Source: Cellulomonas palmilytica
GTDB lineage: Bacteria; Actinomycetota; Actinomycetes; Actinomycetales; Cellulomonadaceae
Direction: 5' to 3'
DNA length: 64,000 nucleotides
Assembly (NCBI RefSeq): GCF_021590045.1
Contig: NZ_CP062221.1
Span: 2,914,001 to 2,978,000, forward strand
In this document: in pieces, positions 8,949 through 18,933 of the stretch
Layout: each line of letters opens with the position of its first letter
How positions within the stretch are numbered: the first letter of the stretch is position 1
Translations under genes and position numbers: made by a program
Notes under the pieces: generated by a model
Databases searched by the model: none
What the model saw: only the letters and a program-made list of their open reading frames with translations
What the model was told of the DNA's origin: nothing

Positions 8949-11900
8949 CGACCATGACGACCACCGACCAGCGCCTCGACGGCCGCGCCGCGACGGACCG
9001 CGTGACCGCGGTCGACCTCGGTGACGCGGGCGTGCTCGAGGTGGAGCGCGACGCGGAGTCCGGCGTGCTCGTCGCGCTGCGCGGAGGCGGGCGCGACTAC
9101 CTCACGGTGGGCCACGACGGCACGCGAGCGTGGCACGGGGTGTGCACGACGAGCGAGCGGCTCGGCGAGGGGACGCTCGAGCGACGGGTGCGTCCGACGA
9201 CGGGCGAGGCCTGGACCGAGCGGTACCGGTGGTCGGGCGACGACCTGGTGCACGTCGACGGCGTCGAGGTGCGCCGCGACGCGAGCGGGCGCGTCGTCGC
9301 GTGCCTGCCCGGTGGCCCGGACCCGGCGCCGGCCGAGCACCGCTGGTTCTACACGCACGACGAGCGCGGGCTCGTCGAGGTGCGCGGGCCGGGCCGCGAG
9401 CGCCGCGTGGTGCTGGGACCGGACGGTCGCGCGCGCGAGGTGCACGACGACTCGGGCGCGGTGGTGCTCCCGCACGACGCGGACGGCCGCCGGCTGACGG
9501 CCGTGCGGACCGCGGGCGACACCATCGACGACGAGGGCCGCACGTGGGTGACGCGCACGCCCGACGGCCGGGTCAGCCGCGTCTTCCTGTGGGACGGCAT
9601 GCGCTGCCTCGCGCGCGTCGACGGCCCGCTCGGCTCCCCGCTCGCCGCGGTGCTCAGCCTCGACCCGTCGGGCACGCCGGTGCGCGTCGTGACGCCCGGC
9701 GGCGTGCGGCGCGTGCCGCGCGACGCGTACGGCGAGGGCCTGCTCGACGTGCCGGACGTGCCGGGCCTGTTCGGCGGTCGCGTCCACGCGGGCGTCGTGC
9801 ACCTGCCGCTGCGCCGCCTCGACCCGCGCACGGGCACGTTCTGCGAGCCGGACCCGTGGCACGGCGGCGACGACGACCCGCGTCGGCCCGCCGGGTACAC
9901 CGGCCCGGTGCCGGTCGAGAAGGAGCCGCGCTCGGCGTACGAGGTGTGCCGCGGGGACCCGGTCGGGCGCTCGGACCCGACCGGCGGGGTCTCGGCGGGC
10001 CTCGTGCTGTCGACGTTGACCTGGTCGTTCCAGAACAACGTCATGACGTTCTTCGGGATCGACTGGTGGTTCAACCTGTTCCTCAGCCTGCTCGCGGCCC
10101 CGTTCGCGGGCGACAAGTACGACTTCTTCTCCTCGACGGGCCTGTCGTCGACGGACCGGCTCGGGTCGTTCGGCGTGCGGCGCGACGGGTTCATGAACGT
10201 CATCACGGGCGGGCGCGCGTTCACGACGCAGCACATCGTCTGGTCCCCCGACGGCGAGTTCGCGGACCTGCAGCGCGGCGAGGTCGTCGACCCGCGCGGC
10301 GCGTACGAGCCCACGCACTACGGCACCGTGCTCTCGCTCGCGCCCACCGGCGCGGCCGTGTCGTTCCTCGCGTGCGGCCCGACGACGAGGATGCCCGGGC
10401 TCCCCGGCAACCTCACCACCTGGTCCCGCCACGGCGGGCTGGGCGTGCCGGCCGCACCCGGCACGCTCACGCCGTGGTTCCCTTCCGGCGGGCTGCACCT
10501 GGACACGTCCCGCGAGGACACGCGGCACGACGTCGAGGCGACGCTCACCGAGCTGCAGCCGGGCCCGGTCGGGGTCGGCGACTTCGAGCAGCGCTCGGTG
10601 CTCACATCGACCGCCGCGACAGGGCTCGCCGCAGGGGCACGCGTGCTCGTCGACGACGGCACCGCGCTCGCGATCGCGACCGTCGTGGGCGTGGTGGCCG
10701 TGCCCGGCGGCGAGCGCGTGCAGCTCGCCGAGGAGCTCACGGTCACGGGCACGACGCTGCGCGTCACGCCGCTCGAGGACGCGCCCGCCTCGTCGGAGAC
10801 CCGACCCGCGGGCGCGCCCGCGGCGTCCCTCGACGCGCGCGGCACGACGACGACGTACGCCCCGGCGGACCTCGTGCGCGTCACGGCGACGAGCGGCCAG
10901 GTGCTCGTCGCCCGGGTCGCGCACCTCGAGGCGCGCCTGCCGCTCGAGCGCCCGCTGCCGGCCTCGCTCGCCGGGCCCATCGCGGTCGCGACGGGGACGG
11001 CGGGCCCCACGGTGCCCGTCACCGCGACCGGCACGACGCTCGACTTCGGCACCGCCACGCCACCGGGCCAGGGCACCACGGGCCTGCTCGTGGGCGGCAC
11101 GACGACGGGCGTGCGCGTCGAGACGCCACCGACCGGCTCCACCACGACGGTCGACCTCGCGGCACCCGCGGGCACCACGGGCTTCCAGACGGTCACCGCG
11201 AGCACGGTCCTCGGCTCACGCACCGACGCCGCCGAGGCGGACCCCGCGCTCACGTACACGCCGCTCACCGCGGGCTCCGCCCCGGACGGCTCCGCGGGGC
11301 TCGTCCTGGTGCGCGTCGAGTCCGCGGGCACGGCGCACGCGCGCGTGGTGCCGGGCGCACCGGCGCACGACGTCGTCGTGCTGGACCGCCCGCTCGTCGG
11401 GACCGGACCGTTCACCGTCGAACGGTGGCGCACGCGCGGTGCGGCGCTCACCTCGCTCACGCTCGCGCAGGTCCTGTCCGTCGTCGTGCCCTCGCCCGAG
11501 CGGTTCGAGGGCATGCCGCTGCTGCTCACGCGCGTGGCCGGCGAGCCGCCCACCGTGACCGCGGCGCTGACCGGCGTCGACGTGACCGACGGGACGACGA
11601 CCCTCGCGACGCCCACCGCGGCCGCCGGGCTGCGGGCGGGCTTCCCGGTGCGCGTCGGCACCGAGCACACCGCGGTGCGCGACCTGCGCTGCGACGTGAC
11701 GTTCGCGCCCCCGGTCGACCTCGGCGGCGGCGACCTGCGCCTCGTGCGGCTCGAGCCGACGGGCTTCGCGTACGACGCGGTCGTCGCGGCCGCCGACGCG
11801 ATCGACGTGCGGCCGACCGTGACCGTCGGCGGGACACCGGTCGCGGCGCCGTTCCTGCGCGTGCGGCCCGGCGACCTCGTCGAGGTGACGTCCGGCGGCA

Positions 11901-14900
11901 CGACGACGTGGCACCGCGTCACCGCGGCGAGCGCGGGGCGGCTGACCGTCACGGCCGCGGCGACCGCCCTGACGCCCGGCGCGACGGCGACCGTCCGGCA
12001 GGCCGCCGTCGACGACCCGGACACCGGCTGCCCGTTCCTCGGCATCCGCGGCGCGCGCACGGGCACGGGGCCGACGACCACCGCGACGTTCTCGCTGTGG
12101 CGCTCGGACGACCTCCCGGCCGGGACGGCCGCGCTCGGCATCGTCGACGGCGACGTCACGCACCCGGTGCAGCAGAGCGCGGCGGCGGTCGTCCGGTCGG
12201 TCACGTTCTCGACGTCCTTCGCCGCGTCCGCGGTCGACGTCTCCGTCTTCACGCACGTCACGACGGCGGTCCTCGCGTCGGTCACGCGCGACGGCGGCGT
12301 GCTGCTCGCGGAGACGCCGCCCGGCGCGGGCACCATCACCACGGCACCCGGTCAGTCGATCGTGGCCGTCGCGCTCGAGGCGGTGGGCGACGCGCGCACC
12401 GTCACGCTCGGCCCGGGCACGCTGCTCGTCCCCGACGAGGAGACCACCGAGATCGACCGCGGGCAGTCCCTGACCAACCACGAGCTCACGCACACCGTCC
12501 AGTACGCGCGGTGGGGGCCGCTGTGGTTCTGCGCGTTCCCGATGATCGCGCTCGAGCTCCCGGCGATCCTCACGTCCGACACCGAGCTGCCGGAGTTCTC
12601 GGCGTTCCTCGACGCGACCGTCGCCGCGGGCGCGGACGCGCTGTGGGACGTGACGATCCCGCAGCGTGCGGGGGTGTCGATCGCGAAGGACGACACGCTG
12701 CAGGTGGTGCAGGGCTCGCGCATCGTCGAGGTGGAGGTCCGGTCCGTCGCGGGCGACGTGGCGCGCGTCCGCGTGGCGTCCGGCACCCTGCCGACCGGCC
12801 GCGTCGCGGTCCGCAAGAAGCAGCGCTCCGCCGGGTGGGACGTGTCGATCGCGATCCTCGACCTCATGACGCACGGCGGCCTCGTCAACCTGCTCGCCGG
12901 GTCCACGTGGGGCGGCATCTTCTGGCTCGTCGGCAAGGCGTTCTACGGGCTCGGGCGCGCGATCGGCGGCACCGGCGACCTGTACGCGGGGACGGTGACG
13001 GTCGGCGGCACGACGATCACGCTCGCGCAGGCCGCGGACGCGGAGAAGATCCCCGTGACCGGCCGCGTCACCATCCGGCGGGGCGAGGACACGGTCATCC
13101 GGTCCGCGACACGCGCCGGGCAGACCCTCTCGCTCGGTGAGGCGATCACGTTCACGGGCGACGTGCGCGTCGCCGCGTACGACTCCCACGAGCCCGGCAG
13201 CGCGTTCGACTGGTACGACTACCGCGCCGGGACGGTCGACGCGGCGAACCACTTCGCGGTCGACCTCGGCGCCGACCACGGCCTCGATCCCGAGGACCGC
13301 GTCGTCGTGCGCTACCGGTCCGGCCGCCCGTTCCGCACGGACGTGCTCGCCGTCGCGGGTGCGCGCGTCGAGCTGTCCGAGCGCGTACCCGTCACCGGCG
13401 GTGAGCTGTCCGTGCGCATCGCGCGCGTCGGGGCGAGCGACCCGCTCGGCAACGCGGACTCGGCCGCGATGGTCGAGATGGGCATGGGCTGGATGAAGTG
13501 GCTCTTCGACCCGTTCGGGCAGATCGAGCCCGCGGTCGCGCCGGGCGACTGGACGCGCTGGCTGCTGCGGGTCGTGCGCTGGCTGCTCGGCACGCAGAAC
13601 TTCTCGCTGCTGCCGTTCGGGTACGTGTGGTGGGGGCGGCTGTTCGGGATCCAGAAGGAGCACGAGGCGCCCATCGAGCAGGAGGCGTCCAGCGAGTCCG
13701 GCGACGTGTACTCGCCGCTCGGCCGCCTCACGGGCGAAGTCGTGCACTCCGACGGCGCGATCGCCGACGCGCGCGCGACCGTCGGGGACGTCATGCGCTA
13801 CCGGTACACGCCGGGCTCACGGTTCCGTAGCTTCGTCGTCGCCGGCCGTCTCGACGGCCCCGGCGTGCACCTCTCGCGCACCCTGCGCGTGATGCCGACG
13901 CGCTCGTCCACCGGGGCGGCCGCGGACCCCAACGGCACGGTCCGCTCGGACGCCGGCACGGCGGACCCCGGACGGTTCGTCGACCCGACGCTCACCGACC
14001 ACGACGGTGACACCGACCCCCGGATGCTCCCGCGCAACGGCGGCGGGGCAGGCGACGCGCTCGGCTTCCGTGCCTCAGCGCTCGGCTCCGTGCCCGTGAG
14101 CGCACGGGTGCAGCGCAACGAGAGCATCTACGCGGCGTTCACCCGGCCCGGCGACCACCGGGTCACGACGCTCAACGGCATCGCCGGCGCGACCGAGGCG
14201 GTCGAGGCGCACGCCAAGGGCCTGCAGACCCTCTGGTTCGACCTCACGGTCGCGGACGTGACCGTGACCGCCGCGGGCCGCACCCTCGACGCCTCGAGCC
14301 CCGGGACGAGCGATCGGCTCGTGCTCGTCCCGTCGCAGTCCGTCGACGTCACGACGACGCCCGCGACGCCGCGCGTGTACCGAGTGACCGCGCTCGACCC
14401 CACGAGCTCCGTCACGGTGAGCGACGCCCGCCTGACGGCCGTCGCGGCGACCACCGCGCCGGTGCCGGTCGAGGTCAGCCGCTACTACGCCGCCACCGAC
14501 GGGCGGTACACGGGCGGGCTCGCGTACGCCGGCATGCACCTGTCGCGCGACCTCGACGTGCCCGTGCGGACCTTCACCGTCGAGGTCGTCACGACGCTCC
14601 CGCTGCGCGCCGCCGCGCGGGCGGACGCGACCGAGGTCACCACGCTCGCGCGCGGCACCGAGGCGTTCCTGCTGGTGCCCGCCAACGTCACGGTGCCGCC
14701 GGCGGTCACGTCGATCGGCGGCGCGCTGCCCTCGGCCGGCACGCCCGACCCGGCGACGCGCGTCGACGCACCGGATGCGGCCGCGTTCCTGGGCGCGACG
14801 GGGTCGGCCTGGCGCGTGCTGTTCCCCGCGAGCGCGACCCCGGGAGACTACGAGCTCACGGTGACCGTGGGCGACGGTGCGACGCCCCACCCGCTGACCT

Positions 14901-14920
14901 GCAGGGTGACGGTCACCTGA
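8945..14920 (+). CDS. giant Rhs-core protein with HELTH metallopeptidase-like motif, 1991 aa
   Basis: The GTG at 8945 overlaps the previous stop (GTGA); an ATG three codons later is an alternative. Residues about 30-290 are YD/RHS-like beta hairpins (RWFYTHDERGLVEVRGPGRE). Residues 293-347 form an Rhs-type core end: LDPRTGTFCEPDPW, then DPVGRSDPTGG starting at Asp338. A hydrophobic stretch follows (TFFGIDWWFNLFLSLLAAPF). The middle and C-terminal parts are repeated Thr/Val-rich beta modules. At residues 1179-1186 lies HELTHTVQ, an HEXXH zinc-protease signature (His1179, Glu1180, His1183) like that of DUF4157-type peptidases; Glu1204 is a possible third ligand. There is no signal peptide. By analogy with Rhs proteins it may be a delivered toxin or cell-contact effector of the tail-like locus; that is inference. 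Confidence 0.6.
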   Translation: MTTMTTTDQRLDGRAATDRVTAVDLGDAGVLEVERDAESGVLVALRGGGRDYLTVGHDGTRAWHGVCTTSERLGEGTLERRVRPTTGEAWTERYRWSGDDLVHVDGVEVRRDASGRVVACLPGGPDPAPAEHRWFYTHDERGLVEVRGPGRERRVVLGPDGRAREVHDDSGAVVLPHDADGRRLTAVRTAGDTIDDEGRTWVTRTPDGRVSRVFLWDGMRCLARVDGPLGSPLAAVLSLDPSGTPVRVVTPGGVRRVPRDAYGEGLLDVPDVPGLFGGRVHAGVVHLPLRRLDPRTGTFCEPDPWHGGDDDPRRPAGYTGPVPVEKEPRSAYEVCRGDPVGRSDPTGGVSAGLVLSTLTWSFQNNVMTFFGIDWWFNLFLSLLAAPFAGDKYDFFSSTGLSSTDRLGSFGVRRDGFMNVITGGRAFTTQHIVWSPDGEFADLQRGEVVDPRGAYEPTHYGTVLSLAPTGAAVSFLACGPTTRMPGLPGNLTTWSRHGGLGVPAAPGTLTPWFPSGGLHLDTSREDTRHDVEATLTELQPGPVGVGDFEQRSVLTSTAATGLAAGARVLVDDGTALAIATVVGVVAVPGGERVQLAEELTVTGTTLRVTPLEDAPASSETRPAGAPAASLDARGTTTTYAPADLVRVTATSGQVLVARVAHLEARLPLERPLPASLAGPIAVATGTAGPTVPVTATGTTLDFGTATPPGQGTTGLLVGGTTTGVRVETPPTGSTTTVDLAAPAGTTGFQTVTASTVLGSRTDAAEADPALTYTPLTAGSAPDGSAGLVLVRVESAGTAHARVVPGAPAHDVVVLDRPLVGTGPFTVERWRTRGAALTSLTLAQVLSVVVPSPERFEGMPLLLTRVAGEPPTVTAALTGVDVTDGTTTLATPTAAAGLRAGFPVRVGTEHTAVRDLRCDVTFAPPVDLGGGDLRLVRLEPTGFAYDAVVAAADAIDVRPTVTVGGTPVAAPFLRVRPGDLVEVTSGGTTTWHRVTAASAGRLTVTAAATALTPGATATVRQAAVDDPDTGCPFLGIRGARTGTGPTTTATFSLWRSDDLPAGTAALGIVDGDVTHPVQQSAAAVVRSVTFSTSFAASAVDVSVFTHVTTAVLASVTRDGGVLLAETPPGAGTITTAPGQSIVAVALEAVGDARTVTLGPGTLLVPDEETTEIDRGQSLTNHELTHTVQYARWGPLWFCAFPMIALELPAILTSDTELPEFSAFLDATVAAGADALWDVTIPQRAGVSIAKDDTLQVVQGSRIVEVEVRSVAGDVARVRVASGTLPTGRVAVRKKQRSAGWDVSIAILDLMTHGGLVNLLAGSTWGGIFWLVGKAFYGLGRAIGGTGDLYAGTVTVGGTTITLAQAADAEKIPVTGRVTIRRGEDTVIRSATRAGQTLSLGEAITFTGDVRVAAYDSHEPGSAFDWYDYRAGTVDAANHFAVDLGADHGLDPEDRVVVRYRSGRPFRTDVLAVAGARVELSERVPVTGGELSVRIARVGASDPLGNADSAAMVEMGMGWMKWLFDPFGQIEPAVAPGDWTRWLLRVVRWLLGTQNFSLLPFGYVWWGRLFGIQKEHEAPIEQEASSESGDVYSPLGRLTGEVVHSDGAIADARATVGDVMRYRYTPGSRFRSFVVAGRLDGPGVHLSRTLRVMPTRSSTGAAADPNGTVRSDAGTADPGRFVDPTLTDHDGDTDPRMLPRNGGGAGDALGFRASALGSVPVSARVQRNESIYAAFTRPGDHRVTTLNGIAGATEAVEAHAKGLQTLWFDLTVADVTVTAAGRTLDASSPGTSDRLVLVPSQSVDVTTTPATPRVYRVTALDPTSSVTVSDARLTAVAATTAPVPVEVSRYYAATDGRYTGGLAYAGMHLSRDLDVPVRTFTVEVVTTLPLRAAARADATEVTTLARGTEAFLLVPANVTVPPAVTSIGGALPSAGTPDPATRVDAPDAAAFLGATGSAWRVLFPASATPGDYELTVTVGDGATPHPLTCRVTVT

Positions 14921-14927
14921 GCGGCGC

Positions 14928-15710
14928 TCACGTGAGCACGGCGTCCGCCCGGTCCGGCACGACGAGCGCGCGCGTGCCGCTCGCGAGCAGCGCCGCCGTC
15001 GCCGCCGACGGCTCGACCCCCAGCTCGGCGTGCAGGAGCGCGCGGCACGCGGCGAACGCGCGTCGCGCCTCGGCCACGTTGCCTTCCGCGAGGTGCACCG
15101 CGATGACCGTGCGGTGCGCGCTCTCCCGCAGCGGGTCGGCGCGCAACGCGGTGAGCGCGAGGTCCACGGCCGCCGCGAACCGGTCCTGCTCCGCGAGCGC
15201 CCGCGCGACGGCCTCGAGCAGGTGCAGCCGCAGCTGGCGCACGCGCTCCCGGTCCTCCGCGACCCACTCGTCGTCCCAGTCGGGCAGCAGGTCCGCGTCC
15301 GCGAGCCGCGGCAGGTCCGCGACGTCGTCGGCGACCTCCCGCACCCGCAGCGCACGCTGCGTGACGTCCCGCACGTCCACCGACACCCCCGGCCCGAGCT
15401 CGAGCCAGCCGCGGTCCACGCGCAGCACGTGCGGCGCGACCGCGCCGACGCGCCACAGCGCGGTGCGCAGGTTCGCACCCGCGCGCCGGTCGGCCACCGC
15501 GGGCCACAGCGTGCCCGCCGCGCGGGCGCGCGGCACCGCACCGCGCAGGCACACGAGCGCGACGACGCGCCGGCAGGACGCCCCCAGCTCGACCGAACGC
15601 CCGGCCACCTGGAGCCGGAAGTCGCCCAGCAGCGTCACGCGCGCGCCGCGCTCCCTCGCGGGACCGTCCACGGTCCCCGCCGACTCCGTCTCCCCCGCAC
15701 GGGATGACAT
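14928..15710 (-). CDS. SARP/BTAD family transcriptional regulator, 260 aa
   Basis: Residues about 25-95 form an OmpR-type winged helix (VTLLGDFRLQV, GANLRTALWRVG). Residues about 115-245 are a bacterial transcriptional activation (BTAD) TPR-like domain (LRLHLLEAVARALAEQDRFAAA, ADPLRESAHRTVIAVHLAEG). The length of about 260 residues fits a minimal SARP with no ATPase domain. SARPs bind repeats upstream of target promoters and activate them. The gene is convergent to the Rhs gene, with seven bases between the two stop codons, so it is a likely pathway-specific regulator of the tail-like cluster. No target site is visible in the window. Confidence 0.8.
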   Translation of the reverse strand: MSSRAGETESAGTVDGPARERGARVTLLGDFRLQVAGRSVELGASCRRVVALVCLRGAVPRARAAGTLWPAVADRRAGANLRTALWRVGAVAPHVLRVDRGWLELGPGVSVDVRDVTQRALRVREVADDVADLPRLADADLLPDWDDEWVAEDRERVRQLRLHLLEAVARALAEQDRFAAAVDLALTALRADPLRESAHRTVIAVHLAEGNVAEARRAFAACRALLHAELGVEPSAATAALLASGTRALVVPDRADAVLT

Positions 15711-15880
15711 CGCCCCTCGCCGCCCGTCACCGGCCGACCGGTGCGGGCCGGCCTCGCTCGCCCGACATCGTCGTCACCGCGCCCCTCCGCAGGTTCGACC
15801 GCCATGGTCGCCCTGAAGGAGCCCGCGGTCCCGCACGCAGATACGCCGGGCGCGACCGACCGGGGGCCGCGGCGCGCGCG

Positions 15881-18800
15881 TCAGCCGTAGAAGACGCGCT
15901 CGACGACCGCGCGCGCCCGGCGCGCCGTGCGCAGGTACGTCTCCTCGAGCTCCCCGCCCGAGCCGGGCGGCATGCCGATGACGCGCGCGAGCCCCGCGAG
16001 CGTGCGGTGGTCGTGCGGCAGGACGTCCGCGTGCGCGCCCTCCGTACGCCCGGTCCACAGCACGTTCGCGTCCCGCAGGCGCGACGCGAGCTCCCACGCC
16101 TGCACGAGCACCGGAAGGTCGTCCTGCTCGAGCAGGCCGGCCTCGTGCGCGGCCGCGAGCGCGTCGAGCGTGCTCGTCGTGCGCAGGCCCGGCACCGCGT
16201 GCGCGTGCTGCAGCTGGAGGAGCTGCGCGGTCCACTCGACGTCCGCGATCCCGCCGCGGCCGAGCTTGAGGTGCCGCGCCGGGTCCTGGCCGCGCGGCAG
16301 CCGCTCCGCCTCGACGCGGGCCTTGATGCGCCGCACCTCGCGGACCGTCGCCGCGTCCAGGCCGCCGTCCGGGTAGCGCAGCGGGTCGATGAGCGCGACG
16401 AACCGCTCGCCCAGCTCGTCGTCGCCCGCCACGGGGCGCGCGCGCAGCAGCGCCTGGCTCTCCCACGGCGACGACCAGCGGCCGTAGTACTCGACGTACG
16501 CGTCGAACGACCGCGCGAGCGGGCCGTTGCGACCCTCGGGGCGCAGGTCGGCGTCGACCGCCAGCGCCGGCTCGGTGCCCACCGCCCCGAGCAGCTGGCG
16601 CACGGCGGTCGCGACCGCGACCGCGAACTCCTGCGCCTCGCGCGCGTCCGCACCGGGCACCGGGTCGTGCACGAACAGCACGTCCGCGTCGGACGCGTAG
16701 CCCATCTCGCCGCCGCCGAGGCGGCCCATCGCGACGACGAGCATCCGCGTCGGGTCCTGCGCGAGCCCGCGCGCCTCGCGCACCTCCCACTGCGCCACGC
16801 GCAGCGCGCCGGAGAGGACCACGTCGGCCGCGACCGTCATGCTCTGCGCCGCCCGGGTGCCCGTGACCACGCCCAGCACGTCCGCGACGGCGGTGCGCGC
16901 GAGCTCGCGGCGGCGCAGCCCGCGCAGCAGCGTCACCGCCGGGACGGGCTCGTCCGCGCGCGTGAGCATCGCGTCCGCCTCCGCGGCCAGACGCGCACGC
17001 GTGCGCGGCTCGAGCTCGTCGTCGTCCGCGAGCCACGGCACCGACTCGGGCGAGCGCATGAGCGCGTCCGCGACGAACTTCGACGTCGACAGCGCGTGCG
17101 CGAGCCGCTGCGCGGCCGTGCCCGAGTCGCGCAGCAGCTTGAGGTACCAGTGCGTGCGACCCAGCGCGTCCGACAGCCGGCGGAACGCGAGCAGGCCGCC
17201 GTCCGGGTCCGGGCCGTCCGCGAACCAGCCGAGCATCACCGGCAGGAGCTGGCGCTGGATCGACGCGCGGCGCGAGACACCCTCGGTGAGGGCCGCGATG
17301 TGCCGGACCGCACCGCCCGGGTCGCGGTACCCGATCGCCGCGAGCCGGGCCTTCGCGGCGTCCGGCGCGAGGCTCGCCTCCTCGTCGGACAGGCGGGCCG
17401 TCGCGGGCAGCAGCGGGCGGTAGAACAGCTCCTCGTGCAGGTGCCGCACGTCGCGGCGCACCTGACGCCACCGCTCCAGCAGCCCCTCGGCGCCCTCGGC
17501 GCGCATCCCCACCGACCGCGCGAGCCGGCGCAGGTCCGCGTCCGCCGTGGGCAGCAGGTGCGTGCGCCGCAGCCGGTGCAGCTGGATGCGGTGCTCGAGC
17601 AGGCGCAGGAACCGGTAGCAGACCGCGAGCCGTGCCGCGTGGTCACGCCCCACGTACCCGGCGGCGGCGAGCGCGGCGAGCGCCGTGAGCGTGCTGCCCG
17701 AGCGGATCTCGTCGTCGGACCGCCCGTGCACGAGCTGCAGGAGCTGGACGGTGAACTCCACGTCACGCAGCCCGCCGCGGCCGAGCTTGAGCTGACGGTC
17801 CGCCTCCGCGGCCGGGATGTTCTCCTCGACGCGGCGGCGCATGCGCTGCGAGTCCTCGACGAAGTGCTCGCGCTGGACCGCCGCCCACACGAACGGCTGC
17901 GCCATCTCGACGTACGCGCGCCCGAGCTCACGGTCGCCCGCGAGCGGGCGCGCCTTGAGCAGCGCCTGGAACTCCCACGTCTTGGCCCAGCGCTCGTAGT
18001 AGGCCCGGTGGCTCGCGAGCGTGCGGACCAGCGGGCCGTCCTTGCCCTCGGGGCGCAGCGCCGCGTCCACCGGCCACAGCGCGGGCTCGCCCGACGGCGT
18101 CGCGCACGCGCGTGCGAGACCCGACGCCAGCCGCGTGCCCGTGGCCAGCGCGTCCGCCTCGCTCACGCCCGCCGCCTCGTCGGGCTCGCACACGTAGACC
18201 ACGTCGACGTCGGAGACGTAGTTGAGCTCGCGGCCACCGGCCTTGCCCATGCCGATCACCGCGAGCCGCACGCCCGCGCCGTGGTCGGGCAGGTCCGCGC
18301 GCGCGAGCGCGAGCGCCGCCTCGAGCGCCGCCGACGCGAGGTCCGCGAGCGCCGCCGCCACCCCGGGCATGCGGTTCAGCGGGTCGACGACCGTGAGGTC
18401 GGTGGCGGCGATCCGCAGCAGGCGCGTGCGGTACGCGCGGCGCATCGCGTCCACGCCCTCGGTCCCGACGAGCGTCGCGACCGGCACCGCCGCCTGCGGG
18501 TCCGCCCCCACGGCCTCGAGCAGCTCCGCGCGGACCTGCGCGACCGGTACGCCCGTGCCGGGCGTCGTGTCGGCCAGCACCCGCAGGTTCCCGGGGTGTG
18601 CGCCGAGCGTGTCGCCGAGCGCGACCGAGGCCCCGAGGACCGCGAGCAGCCGCTGCCGCCGCTCGTCGTCGTGCGTGAGGACGTCGCCCAGCAGTGCGCG
18701 CAGGTCCGCGTCCTGACGGACCGCACCCGCGAGCTTCGCGAGCGCGAGGAGCGTCGCGTCCGGGTCGGCGACGTCCGCGAGCGGTCCGACGAGCACGTCG

Positions 18801-18928
18801 GCGGCGTCCGGGACGACCTCGAGCAGCGCGGCGTCCTCGAGCAGGCGCTGCGCGCGCGGGACGTCGTCGACCCCGGCCCGCGTGAGCCGGCCCGCCAGCG
18901 ACGTGCCGCGCTCGCTCCGCTCGCTCAT
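15881..18928 (-). CDS. glnE: bifunctional glutamine-synthetase adenylyltransferase/deadenylyltransferase
   Basis: GlnE adds or removes AMP on the regulatory Tyr of type I-beta glutamine synthetase according to nitrogen status. Both nucleotidyltransferase halves are present: NYVSDVDVVYV in the N-terminal half (Ser239, Asp240, Asp242) and GYASDADVLFV in the C-terminal half (Ser746, Asp747, Asp749). At 1015 residues it is of normal length. I chose the ATG at 18928 (MSERSERG) because it lies five bases after the glnA2 stop; an upstream in-frame ATG at 18997 would overlap glnA2 by about 60 bp. The order glnA2-glnE is the same as in M. tuberculosis (Rv2222c-Rv2221c). Confidence 0.95.
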   Translation of the reverse strand: MSERSERGTSLAGRLTRAGVDDVPRAQRLLEDAALLEVVPDAADVLVGPLADVADPDATLLALAKLAGAVRQDADLRALLGDVLTHDDERRQRLLAVLGASVALGDTLGAHPGNLRVLADTTPGTGVPVAQVRAELLEAVGADPQAAVPVATLVGTEGVDAMRRAYRTRLLRIAATDLTVVDPLNRMPGVAAALADLASAALEAALALARADLPDHGAGVRLAVIGMGKAGGRELNYVSDVDVVYVCEPDEAAGVSEADALATGTRLASGLARACATPSGEPALWPVDAALRPEGKDGPLVRTLASHRAYYERWAKTWEFQALLKARPLAGDRELGRAYVEMAQPFVWAAVQREHFVEDSQRMRRRVEENIPAAEADRQLKLGRGGLRDVEFTVQLLQLVHGRSDDEIRSGSTLTALAALAAAGYVGRDHAARLAVCYRFLRLLEHRIQLHRLRRTHLLPTADADLRRLARSVGMRAEGAEGLLERWRQVRRDVRHLHEELFYRPLLPATARLSDEEASLAPDAAKARLAAIGYRDPGGAVRHIAALTEGVSRRASIQRQLLPVMLGWFADGPDPDGGLLAFRRLSDALGRTHWYLKLLRDSGTAAQRLAHALSTSKFVADALMRSPESVPWLADDDELEPRTRARLAAEADAMLTRADEPVPAVTLLRGLRRRELARTAVADVLGVVTGTRAAQSMTVAADVVLSGALRVAQWEVREARGLAQDPTRMLVVAMGRLGGGEMGYASDADVLFVHDPVPGADAREAQEFAVAVATAVRQLLGAVGTEPALAVDADLRPEGRNGPLARSFDAYVEYYGRWSSPWESQALLRARPVAGDDELGERFVALIDPLRYPDGGLDAATVREVRRIKARVEAERLPRGQDPARHLKLGRGGIADVEWTAQLLQLQHAHAVPGLRTTSTLDALAAAHEAGLLEQDDLPVLVQAWELASRLRDANVLWTGRTEGAHADVLPHDHRTLAGLARVIGMPPGSGGELEETYLRTARRARAVVERVFYG

Positions 18929-18933
18929 CGCGC

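Noticed and set aside
9130..13140. 1336-codon plus-strand frame overlapping the Rhs gene in another phase
   Set aside because: The translation is Arg/Gly/Ala-rich with no domain, while the other frame shows Rhs and HEXXH motifs.
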